Origin: Tessaracoccus antarcticus
Lineage (GTDB): Bacteria > Actinomycetota > Actinomycetes > Propionibacteriales > Propionibacteriaceae
Assembly: GCF_003688855.1 (NCBI RefSeq)
Contig: NZ_REFW01000001.1
Span: 496,001 to 560,000 of the forward strand
Direction of reading: 5' to 3'
DNA length: 64,000 nt
The notes below the pieces were generated by a model. That model worked only from the letters and a program-made list of their open reading frames with translations. It searched no databases and was not told the DNA's origin. The first letter of the stretch is position 1. Every line of letters starts with the position of its first letter. A program made the translations under genes and the position numbers. Of the stretch, positions 1-8,203 are shown in pieces.

Positions 1-1
1 C

Positions 2-334
2 ATCGCGCTCGGCTCCGACTACAACGTCTTCTCTGTCGGCAGCATCTGGCGGGCAATGAGGCATCGAGACATCACCAGCGCGGTGCGCTTCGCCGTGCCA
101 CGGGCCGCCCGGGCCATCACGGTCGCCGGGGTGATCCTGGCCGGGACCTTCGCCCTCGTCGCGGTGATCCCGCTCGCCACGTTCTGGCAAATCGCCTTCA
201 CCATGTCCGTGGGCCTCCTCATCGACACCTTCGTCGTGCGGCCATTGCTCACACCAGCTCTGCTCACATTGCTCGGACGATGGGCCACCTGGCCCCGCCC
301 CCCGGCTCCTTGGGAGACACCGGCGGAACCATGA
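2..334 (+). CDS. MMPL-family RND transporter, C-terminal fragment
   Basis: This is the 3' end of a gene that begins outside the window; about 110 codons are visible in frame 2, ending in a TGA stop. The first residues, ALGSDYNVF, match the conserved block of MMPL/RND-type lipid or drug exporters (the D-Y-x-x-F motif near the last membrane segments). Two hydrophobic stretches follow, AITVAGVILAGTFALVAV and then IAFTMSVGLLIDTFVV, and the protein ends in a short proline-rich tail. MMPL proteins use the proton gradient to export lipids or hydrophobic compounds across the cytoplasmic membrane. The substrate cannot be told from this fragment. Confidence 0.85.
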   Translation: MALGSDYNVFSVGSIWRAMRHRDITSAVRFAVPRAARAITVAGVILAGTFALVAVIPLATFWQIAFTMSVGLLIDTFVVRPLLTPALLTLLGRWATWPRPPAPWETPAEP

Positions 335-392
335 TTTTGTTCCATGAGGACGGCAGCGCGTGGCGACTGAACGGCCGCCCAGCTTTGCTGCT

Positions 393-1004
393 TCACTTGC
401 TGATTCCCAGCAGCAGGTTTGCTGCGATCGTCGTCATGACAACGGCGATCCCGATGTCCAGCAGCCGCCAGGATGCCGGACGGCTGAAGACGGGACGCAG
501 GAGCCGGGCACCGAAGCCAAGAGCCGTGAACCAGAGAACACTGCCCAGAAGGGCGCCGAGGCCGAAGACCCAACGGCCATCGCCGTGCGTTGCTGCGATG
601 GAGCCGAGGAGCAGCACCGTGTCAAGGTAAACGTGGGGGTTGAGCCAGGTCAGCGCCACGGCTGCGGTGACCACCCGGGCAAGCCCCTTCGCGTCGCCGA
701 CAGTCGAGGCGTCGAGGGGGCGCGGCAGAATCGCCCTGCGAGCGGCCATCAGCGCATATCCGAGCAAGAAGACAGCGCCGGCGATCCGCACGGTCGTCAG
801 GAGCCATGGCAGGGTCCGCACCAGAGCCCCGAAGCCAGCGACCCCCACCAGGATCAGGATGGCATCGGATACCGCACACACGGCCACCACGGCCAGCACG
901 TGCTCTCTTCGTAGCCCCTGCCGCAGCACGTAGGCGTTCTGTGCACCGATCGCGACGATGAGTGACAGCCCGAAGCCGAAGCCGGCTGCGGCGGAGACGA
1001 ACAC
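393..1004 (-). CDS. LysE/ArgO-family amino-acid exporter
   Basis: A 203-residue, strongly hydrophobic protein with about six membrane segments, the normal LysE size. The N-terminus has the family pattern FGFGLSLIVAIGAQNAYVLR, where G-A-Q-N-A-Y/F-V-L is the LysE/ArgO hallmark. The family exports basic amino acids such as lysine or arginine. The start is GTG at 1004, with an AGGA about eight bases upstream. No LysG/ArgP-type regulator lies next to it, so its control is unknown. It converges on the MMPL fragment, 58 bp away. Function is by family; the substrate is inferred. Confidence 0.88.
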   Translation of the reverse strand: MFVSAAAGFGFGLSLIVAIGAQNAYVLRQGLRREHVLAVVAVCAVSDAILILVGVAGFGALVRTLPWLLTTVRIAGAVFLLGYALMAARRAILPRPLDASTVGDAKGLARVVTAAVALTWLNPHVYLDTVLLLGSIAATHGDGRWVFGLGALLGSVLWFTALGFGARLLRPVFSRPASWRLLDIGIAVVMTTIAANLLLGISK

Positions 1005-1174
1005 TCCTCGATCCTACAGAGACCCTCTGCAGATCAGAGCAGCGTCAAAGGCAGGAAGGAGTGTGGCACGAAGCAGGCGCACGAGTGCGGTCATCTCGCC
1101 ACCCCCTCGACCCCATGATTGCCTTTGCGACGCGCGTGGCAGTCCGCGCGGATCGATGGCTGCCTCTGGCGCCA

Positions 1175-3352
1175 TCACAGGTCGATGTGCGCAACCACCC
1201 AGTCGGAGAATCGGTCACGGGTGAACGGAGGCCACTCGGCGGGGACGTCCAGGCCCAGCGTTTCTTCCACCCAATGGCGGTAGTCGGCAAGCGCTGCTCT
1301 CGAGTCGACGTCTGGGCGGCCGCCCACCACTCCCGGAGTGAACTCGGGGTAGCCAATCGCCATCAACCGCAGGAAGTCCGGGACGGACTCGGCAAGCAGT
1401 CGGGCCTCACCCTCAGAACCGAGCCCGACGACGCGGAGCATCCCGGGTGACTCCAGCCACAGGGCTGCGATCGAGCCCGTGCCATCCGTCACGGCGATGG
1501 GGAGCAGCCGTTCATGGGCGGGGCTGTCCGGAGCGAACCAACCATCCAGCGTGCACTCCGAACTGAACACGACACCAGGCCTGCTTTCGAACGAACACGG
1601 AGCCAGGAAATGGTCCGCGTCACGCGATCCCCACCAGCCCCTCTGTTCGAAGAAGGCCCACGCCCTCTCCAACTCGTCCGGTATTTCCATACCCTGCGGC
1701 AGGCGCCGCGACAGCGTCTCTGCGAGCAGCGACTGCTCTGCAGGTGACTCCCCACTGCCTCCGGTTCGGGTGATGTCCACGGGAGAGTCCACGACGGCGT
1801 CGAGGCGGATGCGCACACGCCAGGGGTCCTGCAGTCTCCCGTATTCGTAGACCACCTCATCCCCCGGCTGCGTGAGAACACTGCCGATCCTGACTGCCGT
1901 CTGGTCGGTGATGCGCTCATCTCCGGGAGCGTCGAAGATGTGCAGGAGGCCCGGCGAGGTGAAGCGGCGGGTGCCGACCGAGTCCAGGAACACGTGTGGG
2001 CGCAGACCCCGCCACCCGAAGAGCGCCTGCACGGCATCGTGCAGCACATCGATGGGGCTTGACGCTGCGATCAGTGTGCCTCGCCATGTTGTTGACGGCT
2101 CGGTCGCGGCCTCCGGCCGGCTCTCTTCGCCCACGCCAGTCTCCAGGTGCAGGTGCAGGTCGAAAACCGTCTCTTTCGCATGGTGGTAGTCCAACGCAAT
2201 CGGCTGCCAGGCGCTGGTGTCATCGGGGCCGCCGATGCAGCCCGTGAAATCCGCGACCCTCTGGAGGAGCGAGTGCCGAAGGGCATCCGGGGCGGCGAGA
2301 TAGATCTCACCGCTGAGCGGCAGCCTTCGCTCCTGAAGCACACCGAGGGTGGTCAGTGCGCAAAGGACGGCGAGCACCTCGTCCGCGACTGATGGTGAGG
2401 ACACATGTCCTGCCCCCAGCATCTTGTCCACGAACATGCGCACGAGCCCACGCGTTGTCTCCTCATCGTCAGCATCGTTCCGGTCTCCCGCGAGGTACAT
2501 CTGATCATCACAAGCACAGACGAGCGCGATCAGGACCGAAGAGCCCCGCGGATGGGTCGTGCGCATCGGCCGTTCTGTGGTGTCAGTGTCGAAGCCCCAC
2601 GAGAGCGCCGCCGAGACGAGCCCCTGGACGACGTTTCGCACCAGTACCGAGTCCACCGGGGGGCAGCCTCCGCTGGTCCGGACCTCGATGGAGGGCATCA
2701 CGGAGTCTGTTGCCGCGTCCCGCCGAGCCAGATTGGTCATGGAGAGGCAATCACTCCAGATGTCCACCGCACCAGGAGTGTCCTGCAGACCCGTGATGGC
2801 GGCCAGGTCGTCCCGCGAGAGCGGGCTCTGGGAAGCCAGCGCATCAAGCGTGGATCGCAGGAGGGGGACGAAAGGGAGTTCTCGCGCCGTGTCCACCACA
2901 TCAGATGGTGCGGGCTCGATCAACAGGCCCGTCACGAGTATGTCGTCGGCGAGACTCCCGAGAGTGTGCACACCAAGCGGTTCGCGGGTGGCCCAGGTGA
3001 AGACATCCCAGCAGTCGAGGACTGCACGTTCGCTTCGACGCCAGAGGCCATGGGCCCTGAGGAAAAGGAGGAACCCCATGAGTGTGCGGATCGCGAGCAG
3101 GTACTGGGCGCCGTCGGACTCGTCGCTGTCGTCATCGCGATGGACGTCGTCGTGACGCGCGAGATCACGAGTCAACCAACGGAGCAGATGCGCATCCGGG
3201 TCGCGCAGGTCCGCGCCACCGCGTCGCGATCGGGTGAAGAGATCAGCCAGCGATGCAGCAGCATCCGAGGGCTCAGGCCCCCCGGGGTGAGGACTCGCGG
3301 CACACCAGGCCTCGAACGCGGCCACTACACCCGCAGGGCTCTCGTCTTCCAT
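1175..3352 (-). CDS. pRiA4b ORF-3-like / SMI1-KNR4 (SUKH)-like multidomain protein
   Basis: A 725-residue soluble protein. The open frame extends to 4069, but codons above 3352 are antisense to the RCC1 gene and have proline/serine/threonine-rich shadow composition. I start at ATG 3352 (MEDESP), which has a GGGAG about ten bases upstream. The N-terminal 300 residues are helical and unrecognised. Residues about 400-530 resemble the plasmid pRiA4b ORF-3 fold: W-R-G-T-L, IDVLHDAVQALFGW, then GDEVVYEYGRLQDPW. The C-terminal region, about 580-690, resembles SUKH/SMI1-KNR4 immunity domains (HFLAPCSFESRPG, then PDFLRLMAIGYPEFTPG). Function is unknown. SUKH domains often act as toxin immunity proteins, but no toxin is visible nearby. 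Confidence 0.6.
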   Translation of the reverse strand: MEDESPAGVVAAFEAWCAASPHPGGPEPSDAAASLADLFTRSRRGGADLRDPDAHLLRWLTRDLARHDDVHRDDDSDESDGAQYLLAIRTLMGFLLFLRAHGLWRRSERAVLDCWDVFTWATREPLGVHTLGSLADDILVTGLLIEPAPSDVVDTARELPFVPLLRSTLDALASQSPLSRDDLAAITGLQDTPGAVDIWSDCLSMTNLARRDAATDSVMPSIEVRTSGGCPPVDSVLVRNVVQGLVSAALSWGFDTDTTERPMRTTHPRGSSVLIALVCACDDQMYLAGDRNDADDEETTRGLVRMFVDKMLGAGHVSSPSVADEVLAVLCALTTLGVLQERRLPLSGEIYLAAPDALRHSLLQRVADFTGCIGGPDDTSAWQPIALDYHHAKETVFDLHLHLETGVGEESRPEAATEPSTTWRGTLIAASSPIDVLHDAVQALFGWRGLRPHVFLDSVGTRRFTSPGLLHIFDAPGDERITDQTAVRIGSVLTQPGDEVVYEYGRLQDPWRVRIRLDAVVDSPVDITRTGGSGESPAEQSLLAETLSRRLPQGMEIPDELERAWAFFEQRGWWGSRDADHFLAPCSFESRPGVVFSSECTLDGWFAPDSPAHERLLPIAVTDGTGSIAALWLESPGMLRVVGLGSEGEARLLAESVPDFLRLMAIGYPEFTPGVVGGRPDVDSRAALADYRHWVEETLGLDVPAEWPPFTRDRFSDWVVAHIDL

Positions 3353-3605
3353 GGTGCGGTCCCGCTCCCGTCCGACTGCCCGAGGGCGAGCAGATCCGTC
3401 GTTGTCGGCGAGATCAGCCGCCCTGGCAGCCGCTGCCGTTTGAGGGTCGGGCTCCCGCGATCGTAGCTGCCATGCTCGGCACGGCGCCACGCAGGACGCC
3501 GCTTGCCGTCTGTGGGGGCTGGAGGCAGTCGGCGACTGGCTGGGTTGACGCAGTGCGACCGACGTGTCGATTGTTCCGCGCCACCACTCCTGAGACCATC
3601 CACAG

Positions 3606-4463
3606 GTGAGACGAGAAGCGTTCCGTGCTGTCATCGCCGCTGGGCGGCGCCACTGCATTGGTGTGACCATGGAGGGCTCGGTGGTAGCCGCTGGCAACCC
3701 TCTCTCCGAGGAGTCCCGCGTCGACGGGTGGCGCGACGTCGTCTCCGTGGCAGTCGGGAACGTACACACGGCGTCCAATACCGGCAGATCACACAGTGTG
3801 GGACTGCTCGCGAACGGCACGGTTGTCTCGACGGGCTGGAACAACGAAGGGCAGTGTGATGTCGTCGACTGGAGCGGTGTCGTCAGCGTCGCGGCCGGGT
3901 GGCGACGCACACTCGCGATTTTCGAGGACGGGACAGCGCGAGCGACGGGCCGTCGCAGCGACGGAGCATGCGACGTGGATTCGTGGCGCGACCTTGTCGC
4001 CCTCGCTGCCGGAGATTGGCACTCCGTCGGGCTCAGCGCCGATGGCACGGCCACGGCGGTGGGAAACAATCACCGGGGGCAATGCGATGTCACCGGGTGG
4101 CACAGCCTGCGCGGGATCGCCGCCGGCTCTCTCCACACCGTCGGCCTCGACACGGACGGACGAGTGTTCGCCGCCGGAAACCGGAACCACGCCGCCCAGG
4201 CGGTGTCCGAGTGGCGCGACGTCGCCGCCGTGTCAGCGGGCAGTCACCACACGGTGGGCCTCGTCGTGGGAGGCCGCGTTCTCGCGGCCGGCGACAACAG
4301 TCGAGGGCAGTGCGACGTTTCATCATGGCGAGACGTGGTGGCCGTTGCGGGCGGCTCCACCCACACCCTGGGACTTCGAGCCGATGGGCGTGTCCTGGCC
4401 ACTGGCAACAATGACGACGGCCAGTGCGACACCGCCGGCTGGCGCCTGGCCACGATGCGCTGA
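3606..4463 (+). CDS. RCC1-repeat protein
   Basis: A 285-residue protein made almost entirely of about seven repeats of roughly 40 residues. The pattern is W-R-D-V-V-A-V-A-A-G, x-x-H-T-V-G-L, D-G-R-V-x-A-x-G-N-N, G-Q-C-D-V. This is the regulator-of-chromosome-condensation (RCC1) beta-propeller repeat, here with a GQCDV signature common in bacterial versions. Seven blades would close a propeller. There is no signal peptide or membrane segment. The GTG at 3606 is the only practical long start, because an in-frame TGA lies four codons upstream; the ribosome site is poor. Bacterial RCC1 proteins generally have no known role. It is divergent from the SUKH-like gene. Confidence 0.75.
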   Translation: MRREAFRAVIAAGRRHCIGVTMEGSVVAAGNPLSEESRVDGWRDVVSVAVGNVHTASNTGRSHSVGLLANGTVVSTGWNNEGQCDVVDWSGVVSVAAGWRRTLAIFEDGTARATGRRSDGACDVDSWRDLVALAAGDWHSVGLSADGTATAVGNNHRGQCDVTGWHSLRGIAAGSLHTVGLDTDGRVFAAGNRNHAAQAVSEWRDVAAVSAGSHHTVGLVVGGRVLAAGDNSRGQCDVSSWRDVVAVAGGSTHTLGLRADGRVLATGNNDDGQCDTAGWRLATMR

Positions 4464-4776
4464 CCGCACGAGCGCAGACCCTGCCGATTCCATCCAGTAC
4501 GGATACGACCCGGTCTCACCATCCGCCCTGCGAATCCCCTTGACGGCCACTTCTTCTGTTACCTGATGGGTGTCGTCAACGATCCTGCCGTCGTGTGCGC
4601 GGATGTTGCTGTCGCAGTTGGCTTCATCTGCGCTTTCGTGGGTCGCACTGAGGTCGCAATGAGAATGTGGTCTCCGGCGTCGCCCGTTGCGACCGCTCCG
4701 TCGGCTACCGTGCTTCTGGTCCTGCATGACAAGGGCCCACGGTCCCACAAACGTTAGCCCCACGAGGAGGAAGTCG
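4464..4776. other. Intergenic gap, no gene recognised
   Basis: 313 bp between the RCC1-repeat gene and the acyltransferase gene. Short open frames here show no protein-like features. The only clear signal is the AGGAGG at 4765-4770 that serves the GTG at 4777. I see no convincing terminator or promoter. Confidence 0.5.
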
Positions 4777-6813
4777 GTGTCCACTGCGACCGCGGTGATT
4801 GCCTCCCCAACGCCAGCGGCTCAGGGACGGCACCACCGGTCAGATGTCCAGGGCCTGCGCGCCATCGCTGTCCTGATGGTGGTGTGCTTCCATGCGGGCC
4901 TCCCTGCACCCGGGGGGTTCGTCGGAGTCGACGTCTTCTTCGTGATTTCCGGGTTCGTCATCACTGCCATGCTGATGCGGGAATGGTCTCGGGACGGACG
5001 GATCCGTTTCGGCCGCTTCTACGTCCGAAGATTCACACGGTTGGCGCCCGCCCTGGCCCTGACGGTGGGTGTGGTGATGCTCGCCTCCTTCTTGCTTCTC
5101 TCACCTTTCGGAGGGCAGGAGACGGCCTCGAAGACGGGGCTCGGCGCCCTTCTGCTCGCTGCGAACTTCGTCATTGCCAGAACCACGGGCGACTACTTCG
5201 ACGCCTCCGCCGACAACAACCCACTGCTGAACTTGTGGTCCCTGTCAGTGGAGGAACAGTTCTACCTCGTGTTCCCCTTCGTTCTCCTGCTCGGGTGGCT
5301 CATCGCCGCGCATCGAAAGCGACTCCACGTCGGCCCGGTGGTGGCCGTGGGCACGGTGGGTGCGGTCTCGTTGGCCCTCGCGCTCATCGGTGCGGCTGGG
5401 TTTCACGTTCCGGGTGTCCCCGACGATCTGGTGGGCTTCTACGGGCCAGCGACGCGAGTGTGGGAGTTTGCTGCCGGTGCACTGCTTGCCCTCGGCGGCG
5501 CGAGGCTCAGTGCCGCTTCCGCTCGCAGTGCGATACCGGTGAGCATCGTCGGAGCCGGTCTTCTGGGTGTGTCGCTGCTGATCATCAACGACACCACACC
5601 TTTTCCCGGGCCATGGACGTTGCTCCCTGTGCTCGGCACCGTCTTCCTGATTGCCGCGGGGCCCGCCGACACAGTCGTCACGAAGGTGTTGGCCTCCGCG
5701 CCGATGGTCTGGATTGGTGACCGCTCCTACTCCATCTACCTGTGGCACTGGCCGTGCATCGTTTTCGCACGGCTCAACTGGTCGGCGTCGCTCCCCGTCC
5801 TCGTCCTCGCCGCGGCCGCGTCCTTCATCCCCGCCTATGCCTCCTACCGGTGGGTGGAACAACCCGTCCGTACGAAGGCAACCACGGGGGGTACATCGTT
5901 CGTGCGTCTCGTCGCACTCACCATGGCGCCCCCGCTTGTGGTGGCTGGGGCCCTGGGGTATGCCGCAGACCATGAATTGTGGAGTGGGTCGGTCAGGGAC
6001 TACCGCGCAATGATCCGGTCACACCACGCAGGAGATGACGCGCACTGCACCACCACCATGGGCTGGACAGCAGAGGCGTGCACCTGGAATCAGGATGCTG
6101 CTGGCCCCCCGATCTACCTGGTCGGGGACTCCAATGCCGACCACTTCAGCGAGGCCATGATGGATGCCTCGACGTCTCTGGCGCGTCCGTTGGTGATGCG
6201 GCTCGAGGCCGGCTGCTCCTACATTCTGGGCGAGTCCACCCTGACGGATCGGGACTGGCGTGGGCGGTGCAACCGCTACCCGGTCCAGGCGCAGGACTAC
6301 CTCCTGGGGGCAGAGAAGGGTGTGGTGGTGATCGCCAACGCGTACGGCGACTTCCGGAAGACCTTTGCCGGCGAGCGCAACCGGAGGATTGACGTCGCGG
6401 GAAAGGCCTCCGAGACGGAGCTGTTCTCCCGTCTGACCGATACCATCAGACCGCTGCAGGAGGCGGGCCACGAAGTGCTGCTCGTGCAGACGGTCCCCCA
6501 CTGGGGTGGTGCCGCAGCCCTGAACTGGCAGGCGTGCACCACGGTGAAGTTGTTGTCGGACGGATGCCAGCAGACGATGCCGATTGCCGAGGTCACCGTG
6601 CGCCAGGGCGACATCGCCCATGTGGTCTCCGAAGTGACAGCAAGCACCGGCGCAGGCGTGCTGGACCTCACGGAGGCCATCTGTCCGGCGGGGATCTGCT
6701 CCGCCGTGTCGCCAGAGGGGCTGGTTCGTTACCGCGACGGGGTCCACATCACCGTCGATCAGAGCCATGCGCTGGCACCTTTCTTTGAAGCCGCCATCGC
6801 ACGGGTCAGTTGA
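4777..6813 (+). CDS. Acyltransferase-3 / SGNH-domain membrane protein (OafA/YrhL type)
   Basis: A 678-residue protein. The first about 400 residues form the multi-helix acyltransferase-3 domain: QGLRAIAVLMVVCFHAG with the conserved histidine, GGFVGVDVFFVISGFVI, and the motif NLWSLSVEEQFYLVFP. The C-terminal 250 residues are an extracellular SGNH hydrolase-like domain with GDSN (nucleophile block) and D-G-V-H near the end. Such proteins O-acetylate cell-surface polysaccharide or peptidoglycan using membrane-relayed acyl groups. I start at GTG 4777, behind a perfect AGGAGG six bases upstream, instead of the further-upstream GTG/ATG codons in the open frame. The acceptor is unknown. Confidence 0.9.
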   Translation: MSTATAVIASPTPAAQGRHHRSDVQGLRAIAVLMVVCFHAGLPAPGGFVGVDVFFVISGFVITAMLMREWSRDGRIRFGRFYVRRFTRLAPALALTVGVVMLASFLLLSPFGGQETASKTGLGALLLAANFVIARTTGDYFDASADNNPLLNLWSLSVEEQFYLVFPFVLLLGWLIAAHRKRLHVGPVVAVGTVGAVSLALALIGAAGFHVPGVPDDLVGFYGPATRVWEFAAGALLALGGARLSAASARSAIPVSIVGAGLLGVSLLIINDTTPFPGPWTLLPVLGTVFLIAAGPADTVVTKVLASAPMVWIGDRSYSIYLWHWPCIVFARLNWSASLPVLVLAAAASFIPAYASYRWVEQPVRTKATTGGTSFVRLVALTMAPPLVVAGALGYAADHELWSGSVRDYRAMIRSHHAGDDAHCTTTMGWTAEACTWNQDAAGPPIYLVGDSNADHFSEAMMDASTSLARPLVMRLEAGCSYILGESTLTDRDWRGRCNRYPVQAQDYLLGAEKGVVVIANAYGDFRKTFAGERNRRIDVAGKASETELFSRLTDTIRPLQEAGHEVLLVQTVPHWGGAAALNWQACTTVKLLSDGCQQTMPIAEVTVRQGDIAHVVSEVTASTGAGVLDLTEAICPAGICSAVSPEGLVRYRDGVHITVDQSHALAPFFEAAIARVS

Positions 6814-7003
6814 GGCAGGGCGACCCAGCGGGCGCCGTCACCCACGTCTTGGTGGGCCGGAACGCTTCCACGCATTGAGGGGACCCGGTTAACGGTTCGG
6901 GCGAACGGGTGGGCGTGAGCACGTGATCCAGACCAGCAGTGCTGGTGAACAGTGCCCGCATCGGCACTCCTCGGATCGATCGGTGGATTTCATCTCGCTG
7001 CGG

Positions 7004-8029
7004 TCAGCGGCGTGACGGCTGGCTGACCGTGAGATTTCTCGACGCGGCGAGTCCTGCGGCACGGTCGAGCCCCCCATGCTCGAGGCCGGCCAGAGTGGAT
7101 TTCCCAGCCCAGACCTGCCGTCCGTGGCGGCTGACCCGGATGTGGAGGCATCCGGTGAGGTGTTCGATGGCTCCCGGCACCGCGCGGCGCTGTCCCACCA
7201 ACGGCACCGGCAGGACGTGTGCGGCACTGAGCGGTGCATCGGCGTCCAGGGACACGGCCCAGCCGCGTGATTGGCCCTCCAGACGCCAGTGCTCATCTCC
7301 AACGTCCGCCCGGACGGGCGAGGTGACAGGATTGCCCAGGCGGAGAACCTTCCCACCCGGCAGGCGCACGACGAGCGCAGTGACCTCGGTGCGCAACCCA
7401 CCAGCGGTGACGTCGCCGCCGGCGAAGGCCACACAGGCGTCGGCCTCCGCGAAGCCCTGCGCCTGACCCCACCACCACGAATCGGGAAACCCGGCCCGCC
7501 CCCAGTTCTTCTCGCCGTAGACCTGGGCGTCGGCGAAGTCCCAGCGCGCATCGCCGACGGCGACAGTCCCGGACGCCCGCCCGCCCAGGAGCCATGGATG
7601 CCAGTACTGGTTGAGTCCCGGAATCATCTGGAACCAGCTGGATCCCCCGAACGGGCGTCCTGACGGCCAGCGGGTGAGGCCGTCGAGATGGGCCTCGAGA
7701 TGTGCGTCGGCACCCAGGTCGACCACGACCCGCTCGTCGGTCCCGAAGAAGGACGCCTCCGAGCTGGTTGCGCGTGCCCCGAGGCCGCCGGGACGGGCAT
7801 CAGCTGTCGGGATGATCGCCTGGCGCCAGAACCCGTCGGATGCTCCCAGCCCCGCCAGTGCCCAACGACCCGTGTGATCGGTCTGGATGCCGATGAGTGC
7901 GATGACAACCCGCTGGGTCGCCGGCTCCGTGATCCGCCAGAAGTAGCCCTCCATGGCCACCCCGTGAGCTCGCTCGGGGTGTCCGAACAGCAGGTCCGCA
8001 CCGGAGGCCCGGTAGCCGATCCTCCTCAT
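7004..8029 (-). CDS. Tocopherol cyclase family protein
   Basis: A 341-residue protein with the family signatures MEGYFWR near residue 27, PGLNQYWHPWLLGG in the middle, and VYGEKNWG followed by WWWGQAQGF. Plant and cyanobacterial members cyclise tocopherol precursors. Actinobacterial homologues are common but have no established tocopherol role, so the activity is unknown. The gene converges on the acyltransferase and lies 174 bp downstream of the ABC exporter on the same strand, so it could be the last gene of that unit. ATG start at 8029. Confidence 0.85.
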   Translation of the reverse strand: MRRIGYRASGADLLFGHPERAHGVAMEGYFWRITEPATQRVVIALIGIQTDHTGRWALAGLGASDGFWRQAIIPTADARPGGLGARATSSEASFFGTDERVVVDLGADAHLEAHLDGLTRWPSGRPFGGSSWFQMIPGLNQYWHPWLLGGRASGTVAVGDARWDFADAQVYGEKNWGRAGFPDSWWWGQAQGFAEADACVAFAGGDVTAGGLRTEVTALVVRLPGGKVLRLGNPVTSPVRADVGDEHWRLEGQSRGWAVSLDADAPLSAAHVLPVPLVGQRRAVPGAIEHLTGCLHIRVSRHGRQVWAGKSTLAGLEHGGLDRAAGLAASRNLTVSQPSRR

Positions 8030-8203
8030 CGTCGACCCGCGTGATGCGGCGTGCGTCGCACCGTCCGGCCCAGCAGTCGACGCCGTGCTACGAGCACTGT
8101 CATGGCGTCACCATAGGCCGCTGTTCGAGCGTCCACTCTCGAACACCATTCTTTGTTGTGCCCCCCCATGCCCCGCCGTTTTCCTGCCCTGAAGCCGAGG
8201 GGG

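Noticed and set aside
3353-4069. N-terminal extension of the SUKH-like protein to 4069
   Set aside because: Lies antisense to the RCC1 gene and has Ser/Thr/Pro-rich shadow composition. A good start with a ribosome site exists at 3352.
6841-6856. Terminator between the acyltransferase and tocopherol-cyclase genes
   Set aside because: Only a five-pair stem with no T-tract; too weak to call.
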